DNA of 46,767 nt from Candidatus Altimarinota bacterium (GTDB lineage Bacteria > Patescibacteriota > Gracilibacteria > BD1-5 > UBA2023). Where the stretch lies: the NCBI GenBank assembly GCA_028277205.1, contig JANQGT010000045.1, forward strand, positions 1-46,767, read 5' to 3'. Positions within the stretch are counted from its first letter, which is position 1; each line of letters starts with the position of its first letter. Position numbers and translations under genes: made by a program. Below are positions 1 to 10,453 of this stretch, piece by piece. Under the pieces are notes generated by a model. That model saw only the letters and a program-made list of their open reading frames with translations. It did not search any database and was not told the origin of the DNA.

Positions 1-172
1 TGAGTTTTCGCTCGATGGGATCGACCGGGGAAAAATCCGGATCATCATGCGGACTCACCGGCGTCGCCTGGGCGCCGAGCTCGCTCGAGAGCTGTCCGAA
101 TATATCGCCGGATTCCTGTGGATTTGTATTGTTTTGCGTTTGCATAGCAAAAAGATCATGAAGTCCCCTCAT
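1..172 (-). CDS. Hypothetical protein, N-terminal part (cut by window edge)
   Basis: An open frame starts with ATG at 172 and runs off the left edge without a stop (57 codons visible). It begins MRGLHDLFAMQTQ and continues with a polar, Asp/Pro/Gln-rich stretch. No family is recognised. It lies 46 bp downstream of the dinG stop on the same strand, so it is probably the next gene of that operon. An inner ATG ten codons later is an alternative start. No strong Shine-Dalgarno motif is seen. Confidence 0.45.
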   Translation of the reverse strand, partial: MRGLHDLFAMQTQNNTNPQESGDIFGQLSSELGAQATPVSPHDDPDFSPVDPIERKL

Positions 173-218
173 CGTATCATACTCTCGGGGGCGATGCAAA
201 TCTGCCCTGCATGCATTT

Positions 219-2954
219 CTAATGACGACGCAGCCTCAGGAGCTCCAGAAATTTTGCGGCGGAACCGGTTTTTACCGGCATATCCTCTGGAAAATCATCG
301 AGCGCGTGGCGTCACCAGTCCGAGAGAATTCGCGCATCGAGGATGACGATGATGCCGCAGTCGGCGCGCGAGCGGATGAGGCGCCCGATGCCCTGGCGCA
401 GTTTCAGGATCATTTGCGGCATCGCGTATTCGCGAAACGGATTTTCAAAAAGCCGGGATCGAGCCATAAAAACCGGGTCGGCGGGAACGGTAAACGGCAG
501 CTTGTGAATGACCAAAAGCTCGAGATCACGTCCCGGGATATCCACCCCCTGCCAAAACGTATCCGTCCCGTAGATGACGCTCGACTCACTGGTGCGCAGA
601 TAGTCGGCGAGCATACGCTGTTTTCCGCCGGAAAATCCCTGGGCGATGACGCGAATACCGGATGCTTTGAGCTCGGCATTGGTAGCCAGATACGCCTCGC
701 GAATACTCTGAAACGACGTAAAAAGCGCGAGCGTTCGTCCGCCCATGATGGCGATAATCCGGGCGAGAAATTCGTGGATACGCTTTTTATCCTCATGCCG
801 GCGCGTGTCGCCGAGATCGGTCGGGATATAGCAGAGCGCCTGTTTTGCATAGTCAAACTCGGTATCAAACGTCTCGAATCGAAATCCCTCCAGACCAAAT
901 AATTTCGAGATGCTATCATACGAGCCGGCGGTTCGCAGAGTCGCGCTCGTGAGGGTACACGAAAACGACTTGCTCCAGAGAGCGCGAGAGAGAAATGCGC
1001 CGATCCGCAGCGGCATCACACTGGCATAGATGCTGCCGGTACGCATCGAGGATCCGAGCGTATGAATACCGGCATCCGCATCCTCCGAGAGCATACGCGC
1101 GAGCACCGAGACCGATGTTTCCAGGATTTCGAGATGATTTTCCAAAAGACGCATGAGCGCCTCGGGAGCCGTGTAGCAGTACTCCGACAGCTCCAAAACC
1201 CGGGATGAGAGTGCCTCATGCGCGCGCACTGCCGTCGCATGACTGGCGTGCAAAAATATATCATCCTCCCGCAAAATCTCGCGATGCTCCTCTCCGGGGC
1301 GCGAGCCGGAGCGAGCGAAAAAATACTCCGACAAAAAATCAAATACCATCCCAGCATCGAGGATGATACTCTCGCGCAGAGCGGGAAATTCCGGCAGTGT
1401 AAAGGTTTCCTCCCGGCGTTCTTTCGCGCGGGAATTGTGTCGTCGGATGGCTTGCTCGATCCGGGAGAGCGCGCCCTCCATCACCTCAAATGTCGCGCTT
1501 TCCCGGCATGCATCGGTCACGCTCGCCTCGAGCGTGTGCGCCTCGTCGATGATGAGATGATCCGGCGGAGACAGCAGGCGTCTGTGGACATTTTCTTCAC
1601 TGTATTCGCCGACGAGCAGAGCATGATTGATGACGATGAGAGTGCTGGATTTTGCGCGTTTTCGTGCCAGCTGCAGAAACTCGTCGTCGCGATACGGATT
1701 TTCCCGCGCGAGCGTAAATACATTATTTGCCCTCAGGGTCGCCATCCATTCGTGCTCCTGATTGTAGAGGGTGAGCTCGTCGATCTCTCCTGTCCGGGTC
1801 TCTACCAGCCAGAGGCAGAGCCGAGTGAAAAAAATCCAGCGTCACGCGTCGTATGCCTCGGTCTCGATCGCCTCAAAAAACGCGGCAATCGAGAGATAGT
1901 TTGCGCGTCCCTTCAGCTTCGTAGCGCAAAAAGCGCTCTCGGGAATCCCACACTCCGCAAACGCCCGTCGCAAAAGCGGAATATCTCGCTCGAAAATCTG
2001 ATCCTGCAGGAGCTTTGTGTGAGTAGAGACGCATACACGCTCATCATTCGCGACAGCGAGAGCGAGTGACGGCACCAGATACGCAAAGGTCTTTCCGAGT
2101 CCGGTGGGTGCCTCCGCCATGAGATGTGAGCGCGCCTCACAGGTTTGCTCGACTGCGCGCATCATGCGTCGCTGTTCGCCCCGATCCTCTATGGTGCCTC
2201 CGTCGCGCTCGACGATCGTCCGGATCGCATGCAAAATCGCATCGAGTGAAGGAGATTCGACGGATGTGTTCGTATCGGTCTTTGCATGATCCAGGCGATG
2301 CGATCGTAGACACGAGAGCAGCATCGCTCGAAATACATCGTCATCCATAGGTGTCGACACGGTCTCTGGCAGGATCGTAGCGAGATGGGCGATGAGATCA
2401 TCCGACGGCGCTCTACTGGCAAAGTACCGTATGATCGACGCTGCGGGATCCCGCAGCGACCCCAGCATGTGAATGTAGTGCACGAGCAGCTTCGCGCTCG
2501 CCTCGGCATCCGCGAGCGCCCGGTGCGACTCCTGGGTCGCGATCTCGAATCGCTGGCAAAGCGTCGCCAGTGCAAGCGACGATTCGCGCCATGACAGCAG
2601 CTGCGCTATGTGAAACGTATCCACGCGCTGTCGCGTCGCAAACGATATACCGACCGCCTCCAGAAACGCGATATCAAACACGAGATTGTGCCCGACGATG
2701 ATCCCCTCCGAGAGCTCGTCCCGCACGCGGTCGCGCACCGCCTCGATCGTCGGTGCGTCAGCCAGCATCGTCTCGGTGATTCCCGTGATCTGGGCGGTCT
2801 CGTCCGGCAGTGGATTTTTCGGGCGTACCAGCGTCTCGTAGCGCGAGAGGATCGCGCCCGTCTCATCGCATCGGATGATACCGATCTCTATGATCTCATC
2901 ACGATCCGGACGCGTGCCGGTCGTCTCGATATCGACGGCGGTGTAGAGAGGCAT
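219..2954 (-). CDS. dinG: DnaQ-type 3'-5' exonuclease / DinG-type DNA helicase fusion
   Basis: This 911-residue protein joins a DEDD exonuclease (residues 1-165) to an XPD/DinG superfamily 2 helicase. The exonuclease shows DIETTG at 8-13, GHN at 88-90 and HRALADAE at 144-151. The helicase shows Walker A APTGLGKT near 282-289, DEAH near 470, and the C-terminal QGIGRLIRS motif. Length and order match the Firmicutes DinG, which is known as a nuclease rather than a proven helicase; a role in DNA repair is inferred. Two in-frame TGA codons (1842-1844 and 312-314) are read as Gly. The second gives a normal DinG ending (ILDARILSDW-G) before a TAG at 219. Read with a standard stop, the gene would look broken in two. 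Confidence 0.93.
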
Positions 2955-3374
2955 AGTAGACGATATTTTGAAAATGAAATCCCAGTATATCCAAAATCGA
3001 GCGCAAACCTACGAATCCACAAATCGAAGTACCGATGCCCTGAAAAGCAAGTCCTGTGATGCGAGAGCGGATAGGCGCATCATCATCGAAGTCCTGCGAA
3101 CATGCGATCGCGTATTTTTGTGCATTCATAGACAGAGTGTCGTGACTGTAGTCGGGGTCGAGAGTGGATATGCTATGCGACATATCCCGAGCGAATTTTA
3201 AAAACAATCACTCCTGATTTCTGTAAATCTGTCCAGAAAAAACCGGTAATTTCAAGCTCTGCTGACATGCAATACTGAGACACTCCGGTCGTAGGGTGAG
3301 CTTTCTCGAATAAACCGGTATTATGAATTTTTCCGACTCAATCGCACTGCCTTTATCATGTATGTCGATAGCTC
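2955..3374. other. Intergenic stretch of 420 bp without a convincing gene
   Basis: Short frames on both strands cross this stretch (77 codons plus strand, ending 3201; about 100 codons minus strand, ending inside dinG). Neither shows a recognisable motif. Two near-identical copies of AAACCGGTAAT / AAACCGGTATT lie near 3240 and 3313. AAGCTC and GAGCTT (about 3253 and 3298) could pair across a long loop. The dinG promoter should lie here, but no good -35/-10 pair was found. Confidence 0.4.
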
Positions 3375-4550
3375 CTATGCGCGACTGTCCTGAGTCTGCC
3401 CGCCACGCAGCAGAAAGAGAATCACCGCTCCAAATGCGAAAAACGCAAACAACAAATCTACAAACGGAAGAATGGCAAGAGCAATGGCAAGAACTATAAC
3501 GACGAGTAATTTCATCCAGACCGCCGCCTCCTCGCCTCCGAGATATCGACCCAAAATCCATCCGGAGATCGTGACCGCCGAGACGACCTTTGCAAAAACA
3601 AAGCTGAATATATAGACAAACAGCGCGAAGAGTCCCACGGGAATCCCTATCACCGTCGCAAACAACAGCAGGATGAGCACCGGCATCGCCGCAAAATACA
3701 AAAGCCCCGTTCAAAAGCTCCTCCACGCGGCACCACCGAGGACGGATCCGATCCGGTATACACCCCCCTGCCAGACGAAAAAGAGGATAAGCGAGAGTGC
3801 GATCGTGACGAGGATCTGATACGTGACAAGCCCTCTCGCCACTCACCATGCCGTATCTACGGCATGCTCGCGGATCGAGGCGCCGGAGGCGATATACCGG
3901 GACTCCCCTACCGTGATCGCCTCAAGCTCATCGAGATGCCGGGATCGATAGACGAGATCCCCGGTAATCTCGGCTCCATCCTCTACGAAGAGACTGCCGA
4001 CATCGATATCGAGAGAATCCAGCGTGGCACCGAGCGCGACGGTCGCAGCTCGCAGTTTCGTGGCTCCTCGTATCTCGCCATACAGCTCTACCGTCCCACC
4101 GGAGATGAGCGCGTCCCCCATGATCACCGCCTCAGGGAGCAGTCGTATCGTCCCTCCCGAGATGATCAGATCTCCCGCGATATCACCTCCGATCGTCACC
4201 GTCCCGCCGGCTATTCGCAGATCGTCTCCGATATCACCGGAGACTCGCACCGTCCCGCCCGCTACGAAGGCATCCCGCTTTACGTCTCTCTCGATGGAGA
4301 TATCGCCGCCCGCCACATAGAGCGACTCCTCTATCGCTGCATCGATCGTCACCGTCCCGCCCGCTGCGATCAGATCTCCTCAGACTCGAGCAAACACTCG
4401 AGTGAGTCCGGCGGAGATATAGGCGTCCCCCTCCAGTGCTTCTGATACGAAAACCGTCTCGCCACCCGCCACATGGAGCGCCGAGACCGACGGGACCACT
4501 CCGAGCGTACATGCCGCTCACAGCGCCAGAAATCTAAAAAGTATCCGCAT
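3375..4550 (-). CDS. Secreted bactofilin-like repeat protein with C-terminal membrane segments
   Basis: The 391-residue protein starts MRILFRFLALGAACTLG, a typical signal peptide. Residues about 25-230 are short repeats with Gly-Asp turns (VAGGDI, VSGDIGDD, IGGDIAGDLIISGG), the pattern of polymer-forming bactofilin/right-handed beta-helix proteins. The last 150 residues hold several strongly hydrophobic segments and probably anchor it in the membrane with the repeats outside. Four TGA codons (4518, 4380, 3843, 3711) are read as Gly; two fall in the repeat region and signal peptide. Stop is TAG. A role as an envelope scaffold or surface stalk is inference; the fold call rests on repeat pattern only. 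Confidence 0.72.
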
Positions 4551-4704
4551 ATTATCGTAGTATGAATGACGTTTGAGAGTATACGGATTTTTTCTCTAGA
4601 GGAAAATACATCGTCGAGACATCAGCGCATGATGGGACACATGGCAGAAAATCAGCGTGGGCACTCACAGGATGTGGATGCGAATACATAGATCTCCCGC
4701 CGAT

Positions 4705-5049
4705 TTACCCCTCATCCCGCTCGAAGCTCCGAATAGTCCCCCGTGCCTTCCTCTCGCTGAGTTTTTGCATATTCATACGTGCGACCTCAGTCAGCGAGCT
4801 GTCGAGCTCTCGTGCCGCACTATCTACATACCAGAGCACATCACCGAGCTCCAGCAGGAGTTTTCGTCGATCGTCATCCGTCATCGTCCCGTCACGATTT
4901 CTTGCGATTTTTTTGATGAAATCGGCGATCTCCCCCGCCTCTCCAGCGAGTCCGATGATGCAAAACAGAAGATTTGGATTGATATTTCGAATGCCTTCGG
5001 AATAATCGTAGATTCGCGGATTGGCGTCGGAGTACTCGTCGAGATGCAT
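4705..5049 (-). CDS. MazG-like nucleotide pyrophosphohydrolase
   Basis: A 114-residue all-alpha protein with the MazG metal-binding pattern: GLAGEAGEIADFIKK (ExxE-type) followed by LLLELGDVLWYVDSA (ExxD-type). The family hydrolyses (d)NTPs to monophosphates and is linked to nucleotide pool cleaning. A single domain of about 110 residues is normal for the short MazG class. It ends in TAA and uses no TGA codon. It lies 42 bp downstream of the asparaginase gene on the same strand. Substrate cannot be told from sequence. Confidence 0.85.
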   Translation of the reverse strand: MHLDEYSDANPRIYDYSEGIRNINPNLLFCIIGLAGEAGEIADFIKKIARNRDGTMTDDDRRKLLLELGDVLWYVDSAARELDSSLTEVARMNMQKLSERKARGTIRSFERDEG

Positions 5050-5091
5050 GGGAAAGTATCTGAAAAAACAGTGTCTGCAAACAAGCGAACA

Positions 5092-6579
5092 TTATTTCGA
5101 TCCCGATTTTGTATGAAGCTTTTCGAGGCTCTCCCGAGGCTGACCATAGGTCCGAACTCTCCAGCTTCAGAGTTTCATATTTTGCTGGATGACTTCGATG
5201 GGAGGTGTCCATTCGTTTGGCTGCTCACCGATAAAATTGGTCCCAGTAAGAAAAAATCTGATTTTTTCAAAATCGTCTCCGAAAACCGTCTGCGCCCACT
5301 TTACCTTTGCATAGACGGCATGCTCGAGCGAATGTATGGGAATAATGCCCTGCTGTTTCATATATAGCGCATCGGCATAGAGGTGATCCGTACGTCCCGA
5401 TGGAAACGGATTGACCGCCATGAGGATGGTATTTGTCTCCTTGGCTGCTCGAACGATTGCATCGATTTGCTGTCTGTCGAAAGTGAATCCCCCGTAGGTC
5501 ACGAGGACGATGGCGAGCTCGTGAATTTCTTTTACGTACGAATAGAGCTTGTTTGGATCGGCGCCGATGCGGGCATGCAGCGTCGTCAGAGGAACAAATC
5601 ATCGCAGCGGAATAGGCTGAAACACATCGTCCACTGTCATATTTTGTGTGTTTTTGTAGAAAAAATCGAGATCAATTCCTTTCAGCAGAAAGTCCGAGGA
5701 GTCCATGACTTTATGGCGTCCGGGAGAGTCAAATGCATTGACGTCCGTATCCGAAACTTTCAGGCTCGCAGCAGGAATGAATGCGCCCCCAGACGTCCCC
5801 CCGATAGAAAGAAACACGGCGTATTTTCTGGATCGGCGCAGCTCGCTGAGCATATTGATACCATAGGTAAAGTTTACGCCGACATCCGTAAATCGTGATT
5901 CCGTAGTCTTTTGCGCTGCGACGAATCCGACCGAAAACGGACAGTTGGCGCCGAGCATCGTGTTTGCATACGTCGCAGAGAGTGCGAGCGTATCAGTCCC
6001 GTGCGTGACAAAAAATCCGCAAAACTTGTTTCGCGCGATTTTCGAGAGATGATCGTAAAGCCAGCTCATCGCGATGACGACATCGGCAATGTAGTCAATT
6101 TTCATCTGTGACGAATCGATGAGCGTCGAGAGGGAAAACGAGACGAGTCCGAAATTTTTTTCGAGATTTCCTCCGGCAAACTGCAGCAGATAGTCCGGAG
6201 AAATACCGGGCACGAGCTCGCCCTTGTCGTTTTTTTTCATCGCGATCGTCCCGCCTGTCGCGATCATGCAGATGAGTTCTTTTTCACTGGTGGCGGAGAT
6301 TTTTTCGAGATTTTCGAGAGCCGTTCGGACGTCTGCGGGATCGATAAACCGGAGATTATCAAGATCGAATGGGTCCTCTATGGGAGTATCGGGATTCGAG
6401 ACGAGACGAAAGGTTTTTCCCTTTAGCACATACGGTGCACCGGGATCATAGTGTGCCGGGTGAAAATTTCCGTCTTCGTCGAATCCAGAGGGGAGATTTC
6501 CGGCGCCATCGAGATACCAAACACCTCCCGCCTTTGCAGCTTCGCAGACAGAAGAATCCTTGCTTCGGGATTTTGGCAT
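5092..6579 (-). CDS. L-asparaginase family protein with an unusual N-terminal extension
   Basis: The 495-residue product contains the asparaginase/glutaminase signatures ATGGTIAMKK (residues 107-116) and FVTHGTDTLALS (near 195), which carry the nucleophile Thr and the TDT triad. The family converts L-asparagine to aspartate and ammonia. The catalytic domain is preceded by about 100 residues with no clear match (MPKSRSKDSSVCEAAKAGG...), so the enzyme is longer than the usual 330 residues. TGA codons at 5599 and 5167 are read as Gly; the second adds a 20-residue tail ending at TAA 5092. If UGA were a stop, the C-terminal domain would be lost. No signal peptide is seen, so a cytoplasmic enzyme is likely. 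Confidence 0.82.
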
Positions 6580-6617
6580 GCGAGAGATTTTTAGAGAGTG
6601 TTTAGAGTGCTTTCGGT

Positions 6618-6645
6618 ATTGTAAAAATTTTTCATGCGATAGCAA
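6618..6645 (-). promoter_or_regulatory. Predicted promoter of the asparaginase gene
   Basis: On the minus strand TTGCTA and TACAAT are separated by 16 bp. The -10 box lies about 40 bp upstream of the ATG at 6579. It is back to back with a similar plus-strand promoter for YebC. Confidence 0.5.
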
Positions 6646-6659
6646 GAAACGGCGAGTAT

Positions 6660-6687
6660 TTGCCGCAAAATCGTTTTTGTATACAAT
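6660..6687 (+). promoter_or_regulatory. Predicted promoter of the yebC gene
   Basis: TTGCCG and TACAAT are separated by 16 bp, with the -10 box 25 bp before the ATG at 6713. The layout is the same as the divergent promoter and the one inside the CRISPR repeat. Confidence 0.5.
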
Positions 6688-6712
6688 CAATATTTTGCAG
6701 CATACCAGAGCT

Positions 6713-7498
6713 ATGGCACGACACTCGAAATGGCATAATATCCGCATCAGAAAAGGAGCGCAGGATAAAATCCGCGCAAAGAAATTTACGATTCACGCAA
6801 AGCTCGTGGCGCTCGCGGCATCGCGCGGCGGTGACCCCGATAAAAATCCGGCACTCGCCGAAGCCATAGAAAACGCAAAACAGGACAATGTCCCGGCAGA
6901 CAACATCGCGCGTGCGATACGGAAAGGCACTGGCGAAGACAAAGAGAGTACGCAAATATCCGAAATCCACTACGAGTGATACGCTCCCGGAGGCGTCGGC
7001 GTCATCGTGAAAGCACTCACGGACAATAAAAATCGCACTGCGCCAAATATGCGCCACATCTTTTCAAAATACGGCGGAAATCTCGCCGAGACGGGTGCGG
7101 TATCCACATACGCATTCGACTACGCGGGAGTAGTGCGAGTACGAAGTGGCGATATCGTGGATCGCGACGCATTCGAGGAGAGAGTCATCGAGTCGGGTGC
7201 TGACGATATCCGGGAGGACGAGACGGAGATACAGGTGCTCACCGCGCCCGATGCGCTCATGTCCGTCGTCGCCAATCTGCAGGATGCCGGATATGCATCG
7301 ATCGAGTACTCGCTCGAATATATATCGAAAATACCCGTCGACGTCACGGATTTTGACACTGTTTTGAAAATCCTTACAATCCTCGAAAAGCTCGAAGAAG
7401 ACGAAGACGTCGAGTCCGTCTGGTCAAACGCCGAGATTTCCGACAGTCTCCTGGAGCGAGCACATGCCGCTTTAGAGGCTCAGACGTTTCGCACCTAA
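6713..7498 (+). CDS. YebC/TACO1-family translation factor or regulator
   Basis: The 261-residue protein begins MARHSKWHNIRIRKGAQD and matches YebC/TACO1 throughout, with length normal for the family. These proteins are described as transcriptional regulators or, more recently, as ribosome-associated factors easing translation of proline stretches. The single in-frame TGA (6977-6979) falls in the signature HYE-G-YAPGGVGVIVKAL, where Gly is near invariant. This is one of the best proofs of UGA = Gly in the window. It ends in TAA and is followed 14 bp later by the next gene. Confidence 0.95.
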
Positions 7499-7512
7499 AT
7501 TTTTATCCTCCC

Positions 7513-8040
7513 ATGGTCGCAGAGCCACACACCGACGACGCAAATACGCCGACTCCGCCTCCTCCGGCGGATGATGGTGCTACGCCCCCAGCGGATGCCA
7601 ACACCGGACAATCCCAACAAGACCAGCAAATACCCGAGTCCCTCATCGACGGAAACGCGATCCCCGCCGAAGAGCGAAATGAATATCTGCTCGCCCGCAT
7701 CCTCATCCACCCCTTTGCGGAGATGGACGAGCGAGTGTTTCTGGAGCTTTTGCAAAATTCGCTGTCGCTCAATCTCTTTGAAAAAAAGCGGGTCATCGAC
7801 GCTGTACCGACGCTCTCGCAGTATCAGGTGGACGAGCTCATAAAGGTCTTTGAGGATGAGCGCGTCGAATTTCGAAAGCTCATGCCGACGGAGGGTGAGA
7901 CGATCAAACAGTACGTGACAAAGGCACGCAAGGAGTGGATCCAGCTCTACGAGCTGTATAAGACCGAGGAAATCCAGCGCGAGCAAGAAGTACGCGAGCA
8001 GCAAAAAATCGACGATATCAAGAAAGGGTTGGGGCTGTAA
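7513..8040 (+). CDS. Hypothetical protein with disordered N-terminus
   Basis: A 175-residue soluble protein not assigned to a family. Residues 1-45 are rich in Pro, Ala, Asp and Gln and look disordered. Residues 50-175 are charged and mostly helical, ending in a likely coiled coil (EEIQREQEVREQQKIDDIKK). It starts 14 bp after yebC, so it is probably co-transcribed. Stop is TAA; no TGA codon is used. Confidence 0.7.
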   Translation: MVAEPHTDDANTPTPPPPADDGATPPADANTGQSQQDQQIPESLIDGNAIPAEERNEYLLARILIHPFAEMDERVFLELLQNSLSLNLFEKKRVIDAVPTLSQYQVDELIKVFEDERVEFRKLMPTEGETIKQYVTKARKEWIQLYELYKTEEIQREQEVREQQKIDDIKKGLGL

Positions 8041-8182
8041 AGAACTCATCCGGTAGGAGTTTCCGGGTTTTCGAGTCTATGAAGTCCTGCGCAAATTTGT
8101 CGTCCGCCATGTCGCGATGGTACGCATGATGCAGGTGAAATTATGAAAATCCCGCAAAGACGCTTTTTGTCGCACTTCTCTC

Positions 8183-8210
8183 TTGACTTTTTATATAGAA
8201 ACAATATAAA
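8183..8210 (+). promoter_or_regulatory. Predicted promoter of the serine protease gene
   Basis: TTGACT and TATAAA separated by 16 bp, 30 bp upstream of the ATG at 8241. The A/T-rich surroundings contrast with flanking coding DNA. Confidence 0.55.
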
Positions 8211-8240
8211 AACTGTTGCTTCCACTTCTTTGCATTTTCT

Positions 8241-9176
8241 ATGACTGCATCCGCACCGGCTTCCAGTGCCGCAGGCACGAGTACCGCATCTCCCCCGAAA
8301 GCTTCCGGGGGAGTATTATCGACTCTATCGCGATTTCGATGACTCGTGTTCTCCGCCCTCATGATGGCAATGGTCAGTACGTGATGTGTGCCGAACCGAT
8401 CCCCCTCAATGCGCCCTCATCCCGTTATCAATTTTGGTTCTGCAGCTCCGACATTTCCATGAGAGATCGGAGCAGAGTCTGTGCTCCCATTGTTTATTTA
8501 CAAAGGAGAAGGAGGAGATGTTTCGTGATGATTCTGCAATGCTTCTCGCGTCATGGGTCCACATGGTCCCGTCATGCTCACGGCTAGACACTGTATGCAA
8601 GACATCAGTGGCGGTTGAGATATAGATGTCAGCAGTATTCCCTGGGGGTCGTTGCAATATATCACCACTACAAAGGAAGAAGCCAAACAAGAAGCACAAA
8701 GAAGTCCGCCTTTGGCACCGGGAGAGACGGATTTTTTGGGAGTAGAACCGCTCTTTCTCCAACTTTACAAAAATTCGCTTTTGCAGCTATCAAATATCAG
8801 TGATGAAGAACTCATAGGGCGAAGGGTATATCTGGTCGGGTGGATGAATACAGCTATACCTATCCGTATATGAGGATATGTTAAGACATTCATCTTAAAA
8901 GGGAAGAGAAAATTAGCTATTTTTATCGACAAAGATTCAGTAAGACAGCTTATGTTGCAGAGTCAAAGATACACCGTATCCGATTTGATGAAGGGTCTGT
9001 CCGGCGCTCCAGTTCTTCTAGCCGATACTAGCGAAATCGTAGGAGTAGTAGTATCGGTAACAACTTCACTCGTGGAATTATATTCGAACCATAAGAGAAT
9101 TGCCCCTTCTACAGGGATAGCTTTGCTTTTTGAACCACAGCAGAATCTCCACAGGCAAATACAAACTACATTTTAG
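8241..9176 (+). CDS. Predicted lipoprotein trypsin-like serine protease
   Basis: This 311-residue gene appears only if UGA is Gly; seven TGA codons interrupt it otherwise. Residues 30-49 (RFRGLVFSALMMAMVSTGC) form a lipoprotein signal with Cys49 as the lipidated residue. LTARHCM (His117) resembles the TAAHC box, and MKGLSGAPV (Ser254) resembles the GDSGGP box of trypsin-like proteases. Asp164 is one candidate for the third triad residue. The product is probably an outward-facing envelope protease. The start has a long 30-residue lead before the hydrophobic segment, and a later start cannot be excluded. Stop is TAG. Confidence 0.72.
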
Positions 9177-9185
9177 TCATTCCTC

Positions 9186-9518
9186 ATGCCCACCTTCGAC
9201 GATTTCCTCGCTCTCGATATCCGTGTCGGACAGATCATCGCCGTCGATGATTTTCCCGAGGCGAGAAAGCCCGCGTATCAGCTCACGATTGATTTTGGTC
9301 CGCAGATCGGCGTGAAGCGATCCAGTGCGCAGATCACCGTCCACTATTCGCACGAGGATCTGATAGGGAAACTCGTGCTCGCCGTCGTCAATTTTCCCCC
9401 GAAAAAAATCGGTCCATTCACCTCCGAAGTGCTGACGCTCGGATTGCCAGACGGGACAGGAGAATGCGTGCTCGCAGTACCGGATGCGCATATCCCTCTC
9501 GGCGGGCGACTGTACTAG
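9186..9518 (+). CDS. csaA: CsaA-like tRNA-binding-domain protein
   Basis: 110 residues forming one EMAP-II/CsaA OB fold: MPTFDDFLALDIRVGQIIAV, PAYQLTIDFG, LVLAVVNFPPKKIGPF, and a C-terminal VPDAHIPLGGRLY. CsaA has been described as an export chaperone and tRNA-binding protein. Size and motif order match the family exactly. It starts 9 bp after the protease gene. Stop is TAG. Confidence 0.88.
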   Translation: MPTFDDFLALDIRVGQIIAVDDFPEARKPAYQLTIDFGPQIGVKRSSAQITVHYSHEDLIGKLVLAVVNFPPKKIGPFTSEVLTLGLPDGTGECVLAVPDAHIPLGGRLY

Positions 9519-9548
9519 ACGCTAGCGGTACACCTATGAGAGAAAGAT

Positions 9549-9575
9549 TTGCATTTTCGCACGTATCACTATAAT
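9549..9575 (+). promoter_or_regulatory. Predicted promoter of the rpmF-nusB-rnc cluster
   Basis: TTGCAT, 15 bp, TATAAT, located 35 bp upstream of the ATG of bL32. The -10 box is perfect while the spacing is one short. Confidence 0.45.
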
Positions 9576-9610
9576 TAGGTGCGTCGATATATTTTCTCGT
9601 ATTTGCCGTT

Positions 9611-9847
9611 ATGACCTTTGCACCGACGAAAAAAACCTCGAAAACCCGCACCGGAAAGCGCTCGGGACAGTGGCGTCGCCTGACTGCCCGAAAGCTCCTC
9701 GAGCGCACGTCACTCCAGTACGACAGCGAGGGAAATGCACTTGGACTCTCGCACTTCGCGTCTGCGATCACAGGAGAGTATCGCGGTCGCCGCGTCTACG
9801 ATCCAGCGAAAAAGCGGCGCGGTCCCGATCGTACGATCCGCGCGTAG
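9611..9847 (+). CDS. rpmF: Ribosomal protein bL32
   Basis: A 78-residue basic protein with the bL32 start pattern (PTKKTSKTRTGKRS) and the HFASAITGEYRGRRV segment corresponding to the bL32 core. The usual Cys zinc ribbon is absent, as in zinc-independent versions. It is part of the 50S subunit. nusB follows within 45 bp. The assignment is good but rests on short motifs. Confidence 0.75.
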   Translation: MTFAPTKKTSKTRTGKRSGQWRRLTARKLLERTSLQYDSEGNALGLSHFASAITGEYRGRRVYDPAKKRRGPDRTIRA

Positions 9848-9889
9848 CGGTATGTATTTTTGGGGACGGGTTCTTTTTTGCTGATTTTT

Positions 9890-10453
9890 ATGGCGAGCGT
9901 TTCCCGACACCGATCACGAGTGATTGTATTTCAGATGCTGTACGCTCGCGCTCTCTCCGGACAGGAGCGAGACGATGCGCGATTTCTCTCGGCGTTTTTC
10001 GATGCAGAGCAGACATTCGAGCTCGACCGAGACTACATCGACGACATATACTCCGGGGTGCTCTCTCGCGAGTCGGCACTCCTCTGGGCAGTCGCGAAGC
10101 TCGCGCCAAGATTTGACGTACGATCCATGTCTCGGGTCAATCTCATCATCGCCTGCATCGCGCTGCATGAGATGCTCTATCGAGACGCAAATGATATCCC
10201 GGACTCCGTCAGCATCGATCAGGCGGTCGAGCTTGCAAAGCGATTTTCCGACGAGTCGAGTGCCGGATTTCTGAATGGACTTTTACACAGTGCGACCCTG
10301 CAAAAAGACACGCTGCGGGAAAGCGCAGCACATGATGTATCTCTAACGTTTTTATTTCATGACTCAGAAAGCGAAAGCAGCTCGATGGAGTCGCGAGGAA
10401 TTTGAGAGCACGATCACCTCGTATCTCGAATCCCTGGAGATTCCCTATCGTAA
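9890..10453 (+). CDS. nusB: Transcription antitermination factor NusB
   Basis: Starts MASVSRHRSRVIVFQMLYA, the typical NusB N-terminus, and contains the helical core with SRVNLIIACIALHEMLY and SIDQAVELAKRFSDESSAGFLNGLL. NusB acts with NusE (S10) in antitermination of rRNA operons. The first TGA (10403) would give 171 residues; with UGA = Gly it continues 16 codons to TAA at 10451, giving 187. That makes it overlap rnc by 95 bp. The overlap is unusual, and the extra tail may be unconserved. Confidence 0.88.

Noticed and set aside
312-1844. dinG appearing as two broken genes
   Set aside because: The breaks are both TGA in the same frame and continue the family alignment, so this is recoding and not a pseudogene.
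2899-3207. A 102-codon minus-strand frame before dinG
   Set aside because: It overlaps the dinG start by 56 bp, shows no family motif, and a plus-strand frame over the same DNA is equally good.
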